From Pseudotabrizicola algicola (lineage in GTDB: Bacteria > Pseudomonadota > Alphaproteobacteria > Rhodobacterales > Rhodobacteraceae), in the NCBI RefSeq assembly GCF_010915705.1, contig NZ_JAAIKE010000006.1, forward strand, positions 124,001-188,000: 64,000 nucleotides of DNA, in the 5' to 3' direction. Each line of letters begins with the position of its first letter. Within the stretch, counting starts at the first letter, position 1. Under the pieces are notes generated by a model. That model ran no database searches and had not been told where the DNA came from. It saw nothing but the letters and a program-made list of their open reading frames with translations. Shown one piece after another: positions 54,629 through 62,923 of this stretch. A program made the position numbers and the translations under genes.

Positions 54629-55597
54629 GTGCTGCCGGATGTTTCCAAACATGTCGCGCGCGTGCTCGAAACCGCAGCGGACCCGTCCGCCGCGGTGAAA
54701 TCCTCGCTGGCCGCGTCCTGGCGCAGGTCCCTGACCCATCATGGCCTCAATCCCGGCGAGCGTGCGGGCGTGCGCCGTTTCGATGCGACCGCCCTGCGGG
54801 AACGGCGCGATCGTTCCGCGTCGATGGTGGCACTGGCCATGCCCAAGCTGGATGCGCTCTACCAGTTGGTCGGCAGTTCTGGCTGCGGCGTCCTGCTGAC
54901 CGATGCCGAGGGCGTCGTGCTCGACCTGCGGGTTGCGGCGGGCGATCTGGCCACCTTCGAAGCCTGGGGCCTGACACCCGGTGCGGATTGGTCCGAGGCA
55001 TCGGAAGGCACCAACGGGATTGGCACCTGCATCAGCGAGGCGCGCCGCGTCATCATCCACCGCGAGGATCATTTCCACGCCCGCAACACCGCGATGAGCT
55101 GCATGGACGCGCCGATCTTCGGGGCCGAGGGCGAATTGATCGGCGCGCTCGATGTCTCGTCGGCGCGGGCCGATCAGACCGCAGGCTTCAACCGGCTGAT
55201 CGCGGCGATGGTCGCCCAGACGGCCCGCCAGATCGAGGCGGAAACCTTTCGCGCCGCCTTTCCCGAGGCCCGCATCCTCGTCGCGGACGCCGAAGAGCGC
55301 GACGCGGCAACCCTGCTGGCGGTGAATGGCGATGACATCGTCATCGGCGCAACCCGCGCCGCGCGCAAGGCGCTGGGTCTGGCTGCCTCCGGCCCCGTCC
55401 GCCCGATGCCAGCCTCCGATCTCATTGGACGCAGCGAGGGGCCGGCCGGCTTTGACAAGGCCGAGCGTGCCGCGATCAACCGCGCCTTGGCCCGCGCCGG
55501 CGGCAATGTCTCGGAGGCCGCGCGCGAACTCGGAATAGGCCGCGCGACCATGTATCGCCGCATGAAACGCCTCGGCATCGGCGAAAACCTGTCCTGA
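54629..55597 (+). CDS. GAF-Fis regulator (AcoR-like without AAA+ domain)
   Basis: This 322-residue protein starts at GTG 54629, with GGAGG 5 bases upstream. A GAF domain (about 75-205; SSGCGVLLTDAEGVVLDLR, EASEGTNGIGTCI, HFHARNTAMSCMDAPIF) and a C-terminal Fis-type HTH (ERAAINRALARAGGNVSEAARELGIGRATMYRRMKRLG in parts) are clear. AcoR-family activators of acetoin/alcohol genes have an AAA+ sigma-54 domain between these; here it is absent, so it should act without sigma-54. A perfect palindrome follows its stop and precedes the aldehyde dehydrogenase gene. Confidence 0.88.
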   Translation: MLPDVSKHVARVLETAADPSAAVKSSLAASWRRSLTHHGLNPGERAGVRRFDATALRERRDRSASMVALAMPKLDALYQLVGSSGCGVLLTDAEGVVLDLRVAAGDLATFEAWGLTPGADWSEASEGTNGIGTCISEARRVIIHREDHFHARNTAMSCMDAPIFGAEGELIGALDVSSARADQTAGFNRLIAAMVAQTARQIEAETFRAAFPEARILVADAEERDAATLLAVNGDDIVIGATRAARKALGLAASGPVRPMPASDLIGRSEGPAGFDKAERAAINRALARAGGNVSEAARELGIGRATMYRRMKRLGIGENLS

Positions 55598-55599
55598 CC

Positions 55600-55617
55600 T
55601 GTCTCAGACCTGAGACA
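55600..55617. promoter_or_regulatory. Perfect 18-bp palindrome, candidate binding site of the GAF-Fis regulator
   Basis: TGTCTCAG-AC-CTGAGACA (55600-55617) has 8-bp perfect arms. It is 2 bases after the regulator's stop and about 104 bases before the aldehyde dehydrogenase ATG, a good place for a Fis-HTH dimer. Confidence 0.6.
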
Positions 55618-55720
55618 CCCGCCCCCGCCACGAGACCTTGGTCGGGCTGACATCGCCCACCGCGTGCCGCAGCCTCCAGGCACACCCGGTGGAGGACCGG
55701 GCAGGTTTTGGAGGACCAGC

Positions 55721-57241
55721 ATGAACCAGATGACCCAGGCGGAATACCGCGTCACCTCGCCGTTCCGCGCCCGCTACGACAACTTCATCGGCGGCACTTT
55801 CGTGCCCCCCGTCGACGGCACCTACATGGACAACATCACGCCCATCACCGGCGCGAAGGTCTGCGAAGTCGCCCGTTCCGGCAAGAAAGACATCGACCTC
55901 GCCCTCGACGCGGCCCATGCCGCCAAGGACGCATGGGGCAAGACCAGCGCCGCCGAGCGCTCGAACATCCTGCTGCGCATCGCCGACCGGCTGGAAGCCA
56001 ATCTCGACCTGCTGGCCGCCGCCGAGACATGGGACAACGGCAAGCCGATCCGCGAAACCACCTTCGCCGATATTCCGCTTTCCATCGACCATTTCCGCTA
56101 CTTCGCAGGTGTCCTGCGCAGCCAGGAAGGCACGATGTCGGAAATCGACCATGACACCGTGGCCTATCACTTCCACGAACCGCTCGGCGTTGTCGGCCAG
56201 ATCATCCCGTGGAACTTCTCGATCCTGATGGCCGCGTGGAAACTTGCTCCGGCGCTGGCAGCGGGCAACTGCATCGTGATGAAGCCCGCCGAACAGACCC
56301 CCGCCGCCATCATGGTGCTGGCCGAACTCATCGCCGACCTGCTGCCGGCGGGCGTTCTGAACATCGTCAACGGGCTTGGCGCCGAAGCGGGCGACGCGCT
56401 GGTGCGTTCGGGCCGCATCGCCAAGATCGCCTTCACCGGATCGACCGCGACGGGCCGCAAGATCATGGAGGCCGCCACCGTCAACCTGATCCCTGTCACG
56501 CTCGAACTGGGCGGCAAGTCGCCCAACATCTTCTTCTCGGACGTGATGGCCGCCGACGATGCCTTCCTCGACAAGGCTGTGGAAGGCTTCGTGCTCTTTG
56601 CCTTCAACCAGGGCGAGGTCTGCACCTGCCCGAGCCGCGCCCTGATCCAGGAGGACATCTACGAGGAATTTATGGCCCGCTGCATCGCCCGCGTAAAGGC
56701 CATCCAGCAAGGCGATCCGCGCGAGATGACAACGATGGTCGGCGCGCAGGCCTCAAAGATGCAGCATGACAAGATCATGTCCTACCTTGCCATCGGCCGC
56801 GAGGAAGGGGCCGAGGTGCTGGCCGGCGGCGGCGCCGCGCACTTCAACGGCGATCTGGCGGGCGGGTTCTACATCCAGCCCACGATCCTGAAAGGCCACA
56901 ACAAGATGCGGGTGTTCCAGGAAGAAATCTTCGGCCCCGTGGTTTCGGTCACCACCTTCAAGGACGAAGCCGAGGCGCTCGCCATCGCCAATGACACGAT
57001 GTATGGGCTCGGGGCCGGTGTCTGGACGCGGGACGGCACCCGCGCCTACCGCTTTGGCCGCGCGATCGAGGCAGGGCGCGTCTGGGTCAACAACTACCAC
57101 GCCTATCCCGCCCACGCGGCCTTTGGCGGCTACAAGCAATCCGGCATCGGGCGCGAGACGCACAAGATGATGCTGGACCATTACCAGCAGACCAAGAACA
57201 TGCTGGTCAGCTACAACCCCAACAAGCTGGGCTTCTTCTGA
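55721..57241 (+). CDS. NAD-dependent acetaldehyde-type aldehyde dehydrogenase (ExaC/AcoD-like)
   Basis: This 506-residue enzyme has the length and N-terminus ([24 protein letters not shown]) of ExaC/Aco[20 protein letters not shown], the base in LELGGKSPN, and the nucleophile cysteine in [11 protein letters not shown] are visible; the double cysteine CTC is usual in this subgroup. GGAGG is 6 bases before the ATG at 55721. It should oxidise acetaldehyde from PQQ-dependent ethanol oxidation, and the PQQ-linked genes that follow support this. Confidence 0.94.
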   Translation: MNQMTQAEYRVTSPFRARYDNFIGGTFVPPVDGTYMDNITPITGAKVCEVARSGKKDIDLALDAAHAAKDAWGKTSAAERSNILLRIADRLEANLDLLAAAETWDNGKPIRETTFADIPLSIDHFRYFAGVLRSQEGTMSEIDHDTVAYHFHEPLGVVGQIIPWNFSILMAAWKLAPALAAGNCIVMKPAEQTPAAIMVLAELIADLLPAGVLNIVNGLGAEAGDALVRSGRIAKIAFTGSTATGRKIMEAATVNLIPVTLELGGKSPNIFFSDVMAADDAFLDKAVEGFVLFAFNQGEVCTCPSRALIQEDIYEEFMARCIARVKAIQQGDPREMTTMVGAQASKMQHDKIMSYLAIGREEGAEVLAGGGAAHFNGDLAGGFYIQPTILKGHNKMRVFQEEIFGPVVSVTTFKDEAEALAIANDTMYGLGAGVWTRDGTRAYRFGRAIEAGRVWVNNYHAYPAHAAFGGYKQSGIGRETHKMMLDHYQQTKNMLVSYNPNKLGFF

Positions 57242-57264
57242 CCCCGCCCCGACCGGCTTGCCAG

Positions 57265-57293
57265 ACCGGCCGCGCAACGCGCGGCCGGTTTTT
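57265..57293 (+). terminator. Intrinsic terminator of the aldehyde dehydrogenase gene
   Basis: ACCGGCCGCGC (57265-57275) pairs with GCGCGGCCGGT (57279-57289), 11 bp with a 3-base loop, followed by a T-run (57289-57293). Confidence 0.93.
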
Positions 57294-57359
57294 CCTTGCT
57301 CGGTGCCATATCCGCCGCCCGCAGACAAAAACCGCACAAAGGTCCGGCCGGGCTGCCCG

Positions 57360-58136
57360 TCACCCGCGCCGCCAGCGGTTCGCACGCCGCTCCAGCGGCT
57401 GGATCACCAAGGCATCGACCGCAAGCATGATGATGACAAAACCCAAGGCATAGGCCAGCACCGCCGCGATGTCGAACATCTGGAACTTCATGTGGATCTG
57501 GAAGCCCACCCCCGAAGACCGACCCAGAAACTCGACGACAAGCACGATTTTCCAGATGATCGCCAATCCAAGCCGCGCACTGGTGGCAAAAAACGGGGCA
57601 AGCTGCGGCAGCACCACATGGCGCAACCGTGCCAGCGGGGACAGGCGGAACACCTGCGCCATCTCTGCCAGATCGGGCCGCAAGGTGCGCGCGCCCTCCC
57701 GCATCGTGACAAGCACCATCGCGGTCTTGTTGATCGTCACGGCAGCAATGGCCGCCGTCTCGTTCAGCCCGATCCACAGATAGCACAGCACGATCACCAC
57801 AAGCGCGGGCAGGTTCAGGAAGATCGACACCCAAGGATCAAGCCAGCGGTTCAGCCGTGGCATCCGGCCCAGCAAGACCCCCAGAACCGTGCCAAAGATC
57901 ATCGCCAGCCCAAAGGCCAGCACCACGCGCCCCAAGGTGGCCGAAATGTGCCGCCACAATCGGCCCGACTGCGCCTCGACCCACATCACACCGAGGACAT
58001 CCGAGGGCGGCGGCAGGATGCGCGGATCTCCCCGCACCACGGAAAGCGCCCACCAGAACAGCACAAATCCCGTCACCGACAGGGCAAAGATCACTCGGCT
58101 GTGCAGGGCGCTCGTCTGGCTCATTTGCCCGAGCAT
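57360..58136 (-). CDS. ABC transporter permease, SsuC/TauC type, without adjacent partners
   Basis: This 258-residue permease has about six helices and a BPD_transp_1 EAA loop (EMAQVFRLSPLARLRHVVLPQLAP). The N-terminal helix and ILPPPSDVL motif are typical of nitrate/sulfonate/taurine-type importers. An in-frame ATG 12 bases later is an equal start candidate. No ATPase or matching binding protein lies in the window; the binding proteins further right are of PQQ-linked types. It is divergent from the NosR-like gene across 75 bases. Confidence 0.88.
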   Translation of the reverse strand: MLGQMSQTSALHSRVIFALSVTGFVLFWWALSVVRGDPRILPPPSDVLGVMWVEAQSGRLWRHISATLGRVVLAFGLAMIFGTVLGVLLGRMPRLNRWLDPWVSIFLNLPALVVIVLCYLWIGLNETAAIAAVTINKTAMVLVTMREGARTLRPDLAEMAQVFRLSPLARLRHVVLPQLAPFFATSARLGLAIIWKIVLVVEFLGRSSGVGFQIHMKFQMFDIAAVLAYALGFVIIMLAVDALVIQPLERRANRWRRG

Positions 58137-58211
58137 AAAAGATTGGCCCCGCCTGTCGCGCGCGACCTTGGTCTAATGGAAGCCTCCGCAGCCCAAGGCA
58201 TAGGTTTGCGC

Positions 58212-60278
58212 ATGCGGATGATGCTGTTTGCCCTGTTCTGGCTCTGTCAAAGCCTTGGCCTCATGGCCGAGACGCTGTCCCGCAGCACCATCGAGCCATT
58301 CATCGTGCCGCCTTACGCCTTGGGCGAACCTGTCAATGACAAGGGGGTGTGGACGCTGCTGAACTCGGGCGGGGCCGAGGCGGGATATGTCTTTGAAACC
58401 GCCCAGATGGCCCCCCTGCCCGGTTTTTCCGGCGCGCCCGTCAACATGCTGGTCATGCTCGATCTGGATGGCCGCTTCATCGACGTGCGCCTGATCTCGC
58501 ACAACGAGCCGATTTTCGTCTCGGGTCTGGGCGAAGCGCCGTTTCGCAAGTTTCTCGAACAATATCGCGGCCATTCCATCAATACGCCGATGGTGGTCGG
58601 CACCAGCTATGGCTCCGGTGCGGGGGATGGCGGTCTTGTCTATCTGGACGGTGTGGTCAAGGCCACGGCATCGGTGCGCATCGCGCATGAATCGATCCTC
58701 GCCGCCACCTTGCAGGTCGCGCGCGAGAAGATGCAGGGGGTGCAATCCGCGCCGCCCGCCTATCCCGACCCTGACCATGACGAGCCGCTGGATTGGGCCG
58801 CCCTGGTGGATCAGGGCATCGCCCGTAACCTGCGCGTCACCAATGCCGAGGTCGACGCCGCCTTCGCAGGCACCGTCTGGGCCGACGACGACCCCGAGGC
58901 CAGCGCCGACCCCGAGGGACTGTTCCTTGACCTCTGGCTTGTCGACATCGGGCCACCCGCCATTGCCCGCGCGGTCCTGCCGGCCGATGCCTTGGCCGAG
59001 CTTCAGGACTTTCTGTCAGTCTCCGGCTTTGACGAGCCCCTGCTGGTGATCGACGCGGGGCGGCACGGGTTGGTCGGACCCGATTTCGTGCGCAACACAG
59101 CGCCCGACCTGCTGGCGGCGACGCAAGACGGTCTGCCCATCGCCCTGCGGGATGCCGATCTCATCTTCTCGACCCTGCCCGATGTGCCAGAGGGCGTCGC
59201 CATGATCCTGCGCACCGACCGGCGACTTGGTTTTGATCCGACCCGCGACTGGCAATTCGAGGCCAAGGCCCTGCGCGCGCATGGCATGTTCCAGCCCGAA
59301 ATCGGCATGGTGGGCTTTTCGCTGACCCATGCCACGCCAGAGCGCTTCTTTGCCCGTGCCGAGGTGGCCGAACCCCTGCCCCCGTGGCTCGAGGCGCTGC
59401 GCAATCGCGCGGCGGACCTTGTCGTGCTGGCACTGGCCCTGCCCGCCTTGCTCTGGGCCTTGGGGCCGCGCATGAACCGGCTTGCGGACCATCGCCACTA
59501 CGGCGCGATCCGCCTGTCGGTTCTGGCCTTTGTCACGGGCTTTGTCGGCTGGTGGGGACAGGCGCAGCTTTCCATCGTCACGCCGCTTGCCGTCCTGCGC
59601 ACCGCAGTCGAGGGCGGCAGCTTTGCCTATCTGCTCTACGACCCTGTCTCGCTTCTGGTCTGGGCGGTCACGCTGATCGGCTTTGTCCTCTGGGGCCGGG
59701 GGTTGTTTTGCGGCTGGCTCTGTCCCTTCGGCGCCCTGCAGGAGTTCGCCCATAAACTCGGCCGTCTGCTGCGCCTGCCCCGGCTGGAGCTTTCGGCCCG
59801 CTGGGACACCCGCGCCAAAGCCCTGAAATACCTGTTGCTCGCGGGGCTGGTCGCAACCGTGATCCTCGCCCCCGAGCATATCGACACCGCCGCCGAGATC
59901 GAACCCTTCAAGACCGCGATCACCACCTTCTTCCTGCGCGATGGCATCTATGTGGCCTATGCGGGCTTCTGGCTGGTGCTTGGCCTGTTCACCTTCAAGG
60001 GCTTTTGCCGCTATGTCTGTCCCTTGGGCGCGCTGATGGCGCTTGGCGGTCTGCTGCGCGGCCGCGACTGGATCGCAAGGCGCAAGGCCTGCGGCGCGCC
60101 GTGCCAGCTTTGCCGCGTCAAATGCAGTTACGGCGCGATCAAGCCGACAGGGCAGATTGTCTATTCTGAATGCTTCCAATGCCTTGACTGTGTCACCATT
60201 CACAATGACCCCACCCGCTGCGTTCCCCTGATCCTTGCCGCCAGGGGCCGCAGTCTGCAAAAGGCCCCCGCCGCATGA
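58212..60278 (+). CDS. NosR/NirI-like flavin- and Fe-S-binding membrane protein
   Basis: This 688-residue protein starts at 58212 (AGG 8 bases upstream). A signal peptide leads to a periplasmic FMN-binding domain (about 70-175) with the flavinylation-like motif DGVVKAT at 146-152, T152 being the candidate FMN acceptor. Then come about six helices (from about 400) with CGWLCPFGAL and CRYVCPLGAL, and a C-terminal cytoplasmic ferredoxin-like part with CGAPCQLCRVKC and ECFQCLDC. NosR-type proteins move electrons across the membrane. Here it overlaps an ApbE gene and lies by PQQ-linked genes, not nos genes. Confidence 0.88.
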   Translation: MRMMLFALFWLCQSLGLMAETLSRSTIEPFIVPPYALGEPVNDKGVWTLLNSGGAEAGYVFETAQMAPLPGFSGAPVNMLVMLDLDGRFIDVRLISHNEPIFVSGLGEAPFRKFLEQYRGHSINTPMVVGTSYGSGAGDGGLVYLDGVVKATASVRIAHESILAATLQVAREKMQGVQSAPPAYPDPDHDEPLDWAALVDQGIARNLRVTNAEVDAAFAGTVWADDDPEASADPEGLFLDLWLVDIGPPAIARAVLPADALAELQDFLSVSGFDEPLLVIDAGRHGLVGPDFVRNTAPDLLAATQDGLPIALRDADLIFSTLPDVPEGVAMILRTDRRLGFDPTRDWQFEAKALRAHGMFQPEIGMVGFSLTHATPERFFARAEVAEPLPPWLEALRNRAADLVVLALALPALLWALGPRMNRLADHRHYGAIRLSVLAFVTGFVGWWGQAQLSIVTPLAVLRTAVEGGSFAYLLYDPVSLLVWAVTLIGFVLWGRGLFCGWLCPFGALQEFAHKLGRLLRLPRLELSARWDTRAKALKYLLLAGLVATVILAPEHIDTAAEIEPFKTAITTFFLRDGIYVAYAGFWLVLGLFTFKGFCRYVCPLGALMALGGLLRGRDWIARRKACGAPCQLCRVKCSYGAIKPTGQIVYSECFQCLDCVTIHNDPTRCVPLILAARGRSLQKAPAA

Positions 60279-61135
60279 AGCGCCGCCGCTTTCTCAGCAT
60301 CACCGCCGCCGCATTGGCCTGGCCCCGTCTGGCGCAGGCAGAAACCGTCTGGCGCGGCACCGCCCTTGGCGCAGAAACCGAAGTGCGGCTCTACGGGCGG
60401 CAAGAGCAGGCCCAGACAGCGCTTGCCGGTCTGGAGGCGCTGCTTGCACGGGTCGAAGACAGCTTCAGCCTTTACCGGACATCCGAGCTCACCCGCCTGA
60501 ACCGCACGGGCAGGTTGCAGCCCAGCGCATGGTTCGCAGACCTGATGACCCTCTCGGCGCGGCTGAACCTGCTGACCGGCGGGGCGTTTGATCCCAGCGT
60601 GCAGCCCCTGTGGACAGCGCTTGCCGAAGGCCATCCGCCGCGCGGCCCCGTCGGCTGGCATCACATCACGCTTGGACCAGAGATCACCCTTGCCAACGGG
60701 CAGGCGCTGACGTTCAACGGCATTGCCCAAGGCTTTGCCACCGATCTTGTCCGCCATCACCTCGCCGGTCACGGCTTTGCCAAGGCGCTTGTCAACATCG
60801 GTGAACTGGCCGCGATGGGCGGCCCGTTCCGTCTGGGCATCGAAGACCCCGAGGCGGGGCTTCTGGCGCAATGGCACCTGCGCAACAGCGCGCTTGCCGT
60901 CTCCTCGGCGCGGGCCACGCTGGTGGGCGGCAAGCCGCACCTGCTGCACCCCGCCGGCCTGCCCTTGCTCTGGTCAACCGTCGCGGTTCAGGCCCAAAGC
61001 GCGGCGCTGGCGGATGGGCTGTCCACCGCGCTCGTCTTCCTGACGCAAGACCGGATCGCCGCGCTCAAACAGCAGATGCCCGAGGTGTCGCGCATCGCCC
61101 TCGTCGATCCTGCGGGCAACCTGATGACCCTTTAG
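60275..61135 (+). CDS. apbE: FAD:protein FMN transferase
   Basis: ApbE moves FMN from FAD onto a threonine of a periplasmic target. This 286-residue protein has a Tat-like signal (MKRRRFLSITAAALAWPRLAQA). Family motifs are VEDSFSLYRTSELTRLN, GGAFDPSVQPLW, FNGIAQGFATDLV, LVNIGELAAMGG and the C-terminal ALADGLSTAL (usually TADALSTA), which holds the metal-binding aspartate. It overlaps the NosR-like gene by 4 bases (ATGA), so that protein's FMN domain is the obvious substrate. Confidence 0.93.
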   Translation: MKRRRFLSITAAALAWPRLAQAETVWRGTALGAETEVRLYGRQEQAQTALAGLEALLARVEDSFSLYRTSELTRLNRTGRLQPSAWFADLMTLSARLNLLTGGAFDPSVQPLWTALAEGHPPRGPVGWHHITLGPEITLANGQALTFNGIAQGFATDLVRHHLAGHGFAKALVNIGELAAMGGPFRLGIEDPEAGLLAQWHLRNSALAVSSARATLVGGKPHLLHPAGLPLLWSTVAVQAQSAALADGLSTALVFLTQDRIAALKQQMPEVSRIALVDPAGNLMTL

Positions 61136-61147
61136 GCCGCGCCACCC

Positions 61148-62077
61148 CTAGCGATCGGGCGGCAAAAAGTGCAGCCCATAGGCGGCATAGGCCGCTTCGA
61201 TCCGGCCATCGCCCAAGGCGGCCGTAATCGCATCATCCAGCGCATAGGCCAGATCGCGGTGGCTGTGATGCACCGCAATCCCGACTGTCCACGACGACAG
61301 GGCAAAGTTCGGCAAGGGCGGGCGGTGAACGGCAATCCCCTCTGCAAGCGCGAACTCCAGTTGCGCCAGAGGCCCCATCGCCGCCATCACCTCCCCTTGC
61401 GCCAGCGCGGCCATCCCTTCCGCCATCGCGCCAAATCGGCGGATGTTGGGGCCGATCTGCCCCCCCGGAAAGGCAGTCAGATAGAAGTCGGCAATGGAGT
61501 CATTCTCCACCGCGACCGTATCAAACCGGAAAAAGGCCGGCACAGGGGCGTCATCGTGGCGGTCCTTGTCCGATGGCACGGCATCGGGATAGGCCTCGCG
61601 CGAATAGGCAATCGCAATCTGTTCGTTGGCATATTGGCCCGTAAAGACAACCTGTTCCACCAGACAGGTGAAGGCGCTGTTATAGGGCACCCGCAGCATC
61701 ACGTTGGAAACGGGTTCACGCTGCACCGTGCCGCGCCAGACATAGCTCATCAGGTCGGTCTGAAGCGTCTCGCCCGCCTGAACAAAGCGGAACTCGGGCT
61801 GCACCCCCAAGCCTTCGGCCAGAATGCGCCCCACTTCGATGTCGACGCCCTTCGGGGTCTCCCCCTCTTGCCAGCTATAGGGCGGAAAATCCTCGTAGAC
61901 CGCGATGGTCAGGGTGCCACGGTCCACGATTTCGTCGAGGGTCTGCCCGACAAACTCGCGCGCGGTGTTTTGCGGGCGCTGCCCGGGCGCGACGTTTTCA
62001 CATCGCGCAAAGGCAACGCCCCCCGCAGAGACGAAACAGCCGACCGCCAAGCCAAGGGCCAAGCCCAGCCGCCGCAT
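61148..62077 (-). CDS. Quinoprotein dehydrogenase-associated binding protein (MoxJ/XoxJ-like)
   Basis: This 309-residue periplasmic protein has a signal peptide (MRRLGLALGLAVGCFVSAGGVAFA) and an SBP_bac_3-like fold. Features are DRGTLTIAVYEDFPPYSWQEGETPKGVDIEVGRIL (in parts), MSYVWRGTVQREPVSNVMLRVPY and a C-terminal HSHRDLAYALDDAI. This matches the group that accompanies PQQ alcohol/methanol dehydrogenases (MoxJ/XoxJ), thought to help dehydrogenase maturation rather than transport. ATG 62077 lies 2 bases after the cytochrome gene's stop; a TTG 6 bases earlier is possible. Confidence 0.85.
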   Translation of the reverse strand: MRRLGLALGLAVGCFVSAGGVAFARCENVAPGQRPQNTAREFVGQTLDEIVDRGTLTIAVYEDFPPYSWQEGETPKGVDIEVGRILAEGLGVQPEFRFVQAGETLQTDLMSYVWRGTVQREPVSNVMLRVPYNSAFTCLVEQVVFTGQYANEQIAIAYSREAYPDAVPSDKDRHDDAPVPAFFRFDTVAVENDSIADFYLTAFPGGQIGPNIRRFGAMAEGMAALAQGEVMAAMGPLAQLEFALAEGIAVHRPPLPNFALSSWTVGIAVHHSHRDLAYALDDAITAALGDGRIEAAYAAYGLHFLPPDR

Positions 62078-62079
62078 GG

Positions 62080-62760
62080 TCAATTCGCTGCCGACAGCCC
62101 GATCGTCAGGGCATCGGTCGCATGTTTGACCCCCTCGGCGGTGCCATTCAGCGCCAGCGCCGCCCGTTTGGCCGCGCTATCGGCAATCGGTGCGCCCGAT
62201 GCTGTCTTGGCCTCCAAGGCAATTGCCATCAGCTCCTCCCTGATCGCCGCCTCGTCGCCGCCCCCAGCGGCCAGTTCGCTCCGGATTTCGCCAAGACGTG
62301 CGGTAAAGGCATCCAGCGCCCCGTCCTCGGGTCTGGTCTCGATATAGGTCCGGATGGCCCATGCTGCCTTCTGGCCCAGCACATCCCCGAAGGCAGGCAT
62401 CTTGGTGGTGCCGTCCTGGGTGTAGCCGTGGCGGAAGCGCTCCACATACCATTCATCACCATATTCCGCCGCCTCCAGATAGCGCAGGTCCGGTGCCAAC
62501 CCGCCCGAGACAACGCCAAGCCCGTGGCAGCGCGCGCAGTTCTGGTTGTAGGCGCTGTCACCGATCGTGACAGCGGTCCACCATACCTCGTTCCCCGCCG
62601 CCTCGGCGCGATATGGGTTCTCGATGAGCCATTCCTCTCCTACATCCGGCAGGGCATCGGTGTTGACTGGCTGCGGGGCCACGTCGCCATGCGCAAACGC
62701 CATCGTGGCCATTCCAAACGCGACGACAAAAGCGCTCGCTCCACGAAAATCCCTGGTCAT
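62080..62760 (-). CDS. Periplasmic cytochrome c of PQQ alcohol oxidation (PedF-like)
   Basis: This 226-residue monohaem cytochrome c starts at 62760 with GGGAGGA 8 bases upstream. A signal peptide ends near AFAHG. The haem site is C75ARCH79, and Met121 (TTKMPAFGD) is the probable sixth ligand. The long C-terminal helical region is typical of the cytochrome c-550 PedF group that accepts electrons from quinoprotein ethanol dehydrogenase. It is followed immediately by the MoxJ/XoxJ-like gene. The dehydrogenase is not in the window. Confidence 0.88.
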   Translation of the reverse strand: MTRDFRGASAFVVAFGMATMAFAHGDVAPQPVNTDALPDVGEEWLIENPYRAEAAGNEVWWTAVTIGDSAYNQNCARCHGLGVVSGGLAPDLRYLEAAEYGDEWYVERFRHGYTQDGTTKMPAFGDVLGQKAAWAIRTYIETRPEDGALDAFTARLGEIRSELAAGGGDEAAIREELMAIALEAKTASGAPIADSAAKRAALALNGTAEGVKHATDALTIGLSAAN

Positions 62761-62923
62761 GCTGTGGTCCTCCCTCGGTGTTCGCAGATGTGCTAACCCA
62801 TCGCCGCCGCGGCCGGATATTGGACTTTCGTGGCGATCACCGCCCCGCCCCCCCAAACCGCGACCATAGTCGAATTGCCCGCAGGGGTCTTGGTCCGGAC
62901 TGTGAGGTCAGGGAGACAGACAT

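Noticed and set aside
57258-58211. A long in-frame N-terminal extension of the NosR-like gene
   Set aside because: The first 318 codons are antisense to the ABC permease and cross the aldehyde dehydrogenase terminator; a signal peptide starts at 58212.
58137-58211. ATG at 58176 as start of the NosR-like protein
   Set aside because: It would put 12 hydrophilic residues before the signal peptide and lacks a ribosome-binding site; ATG 58212 is better placed.
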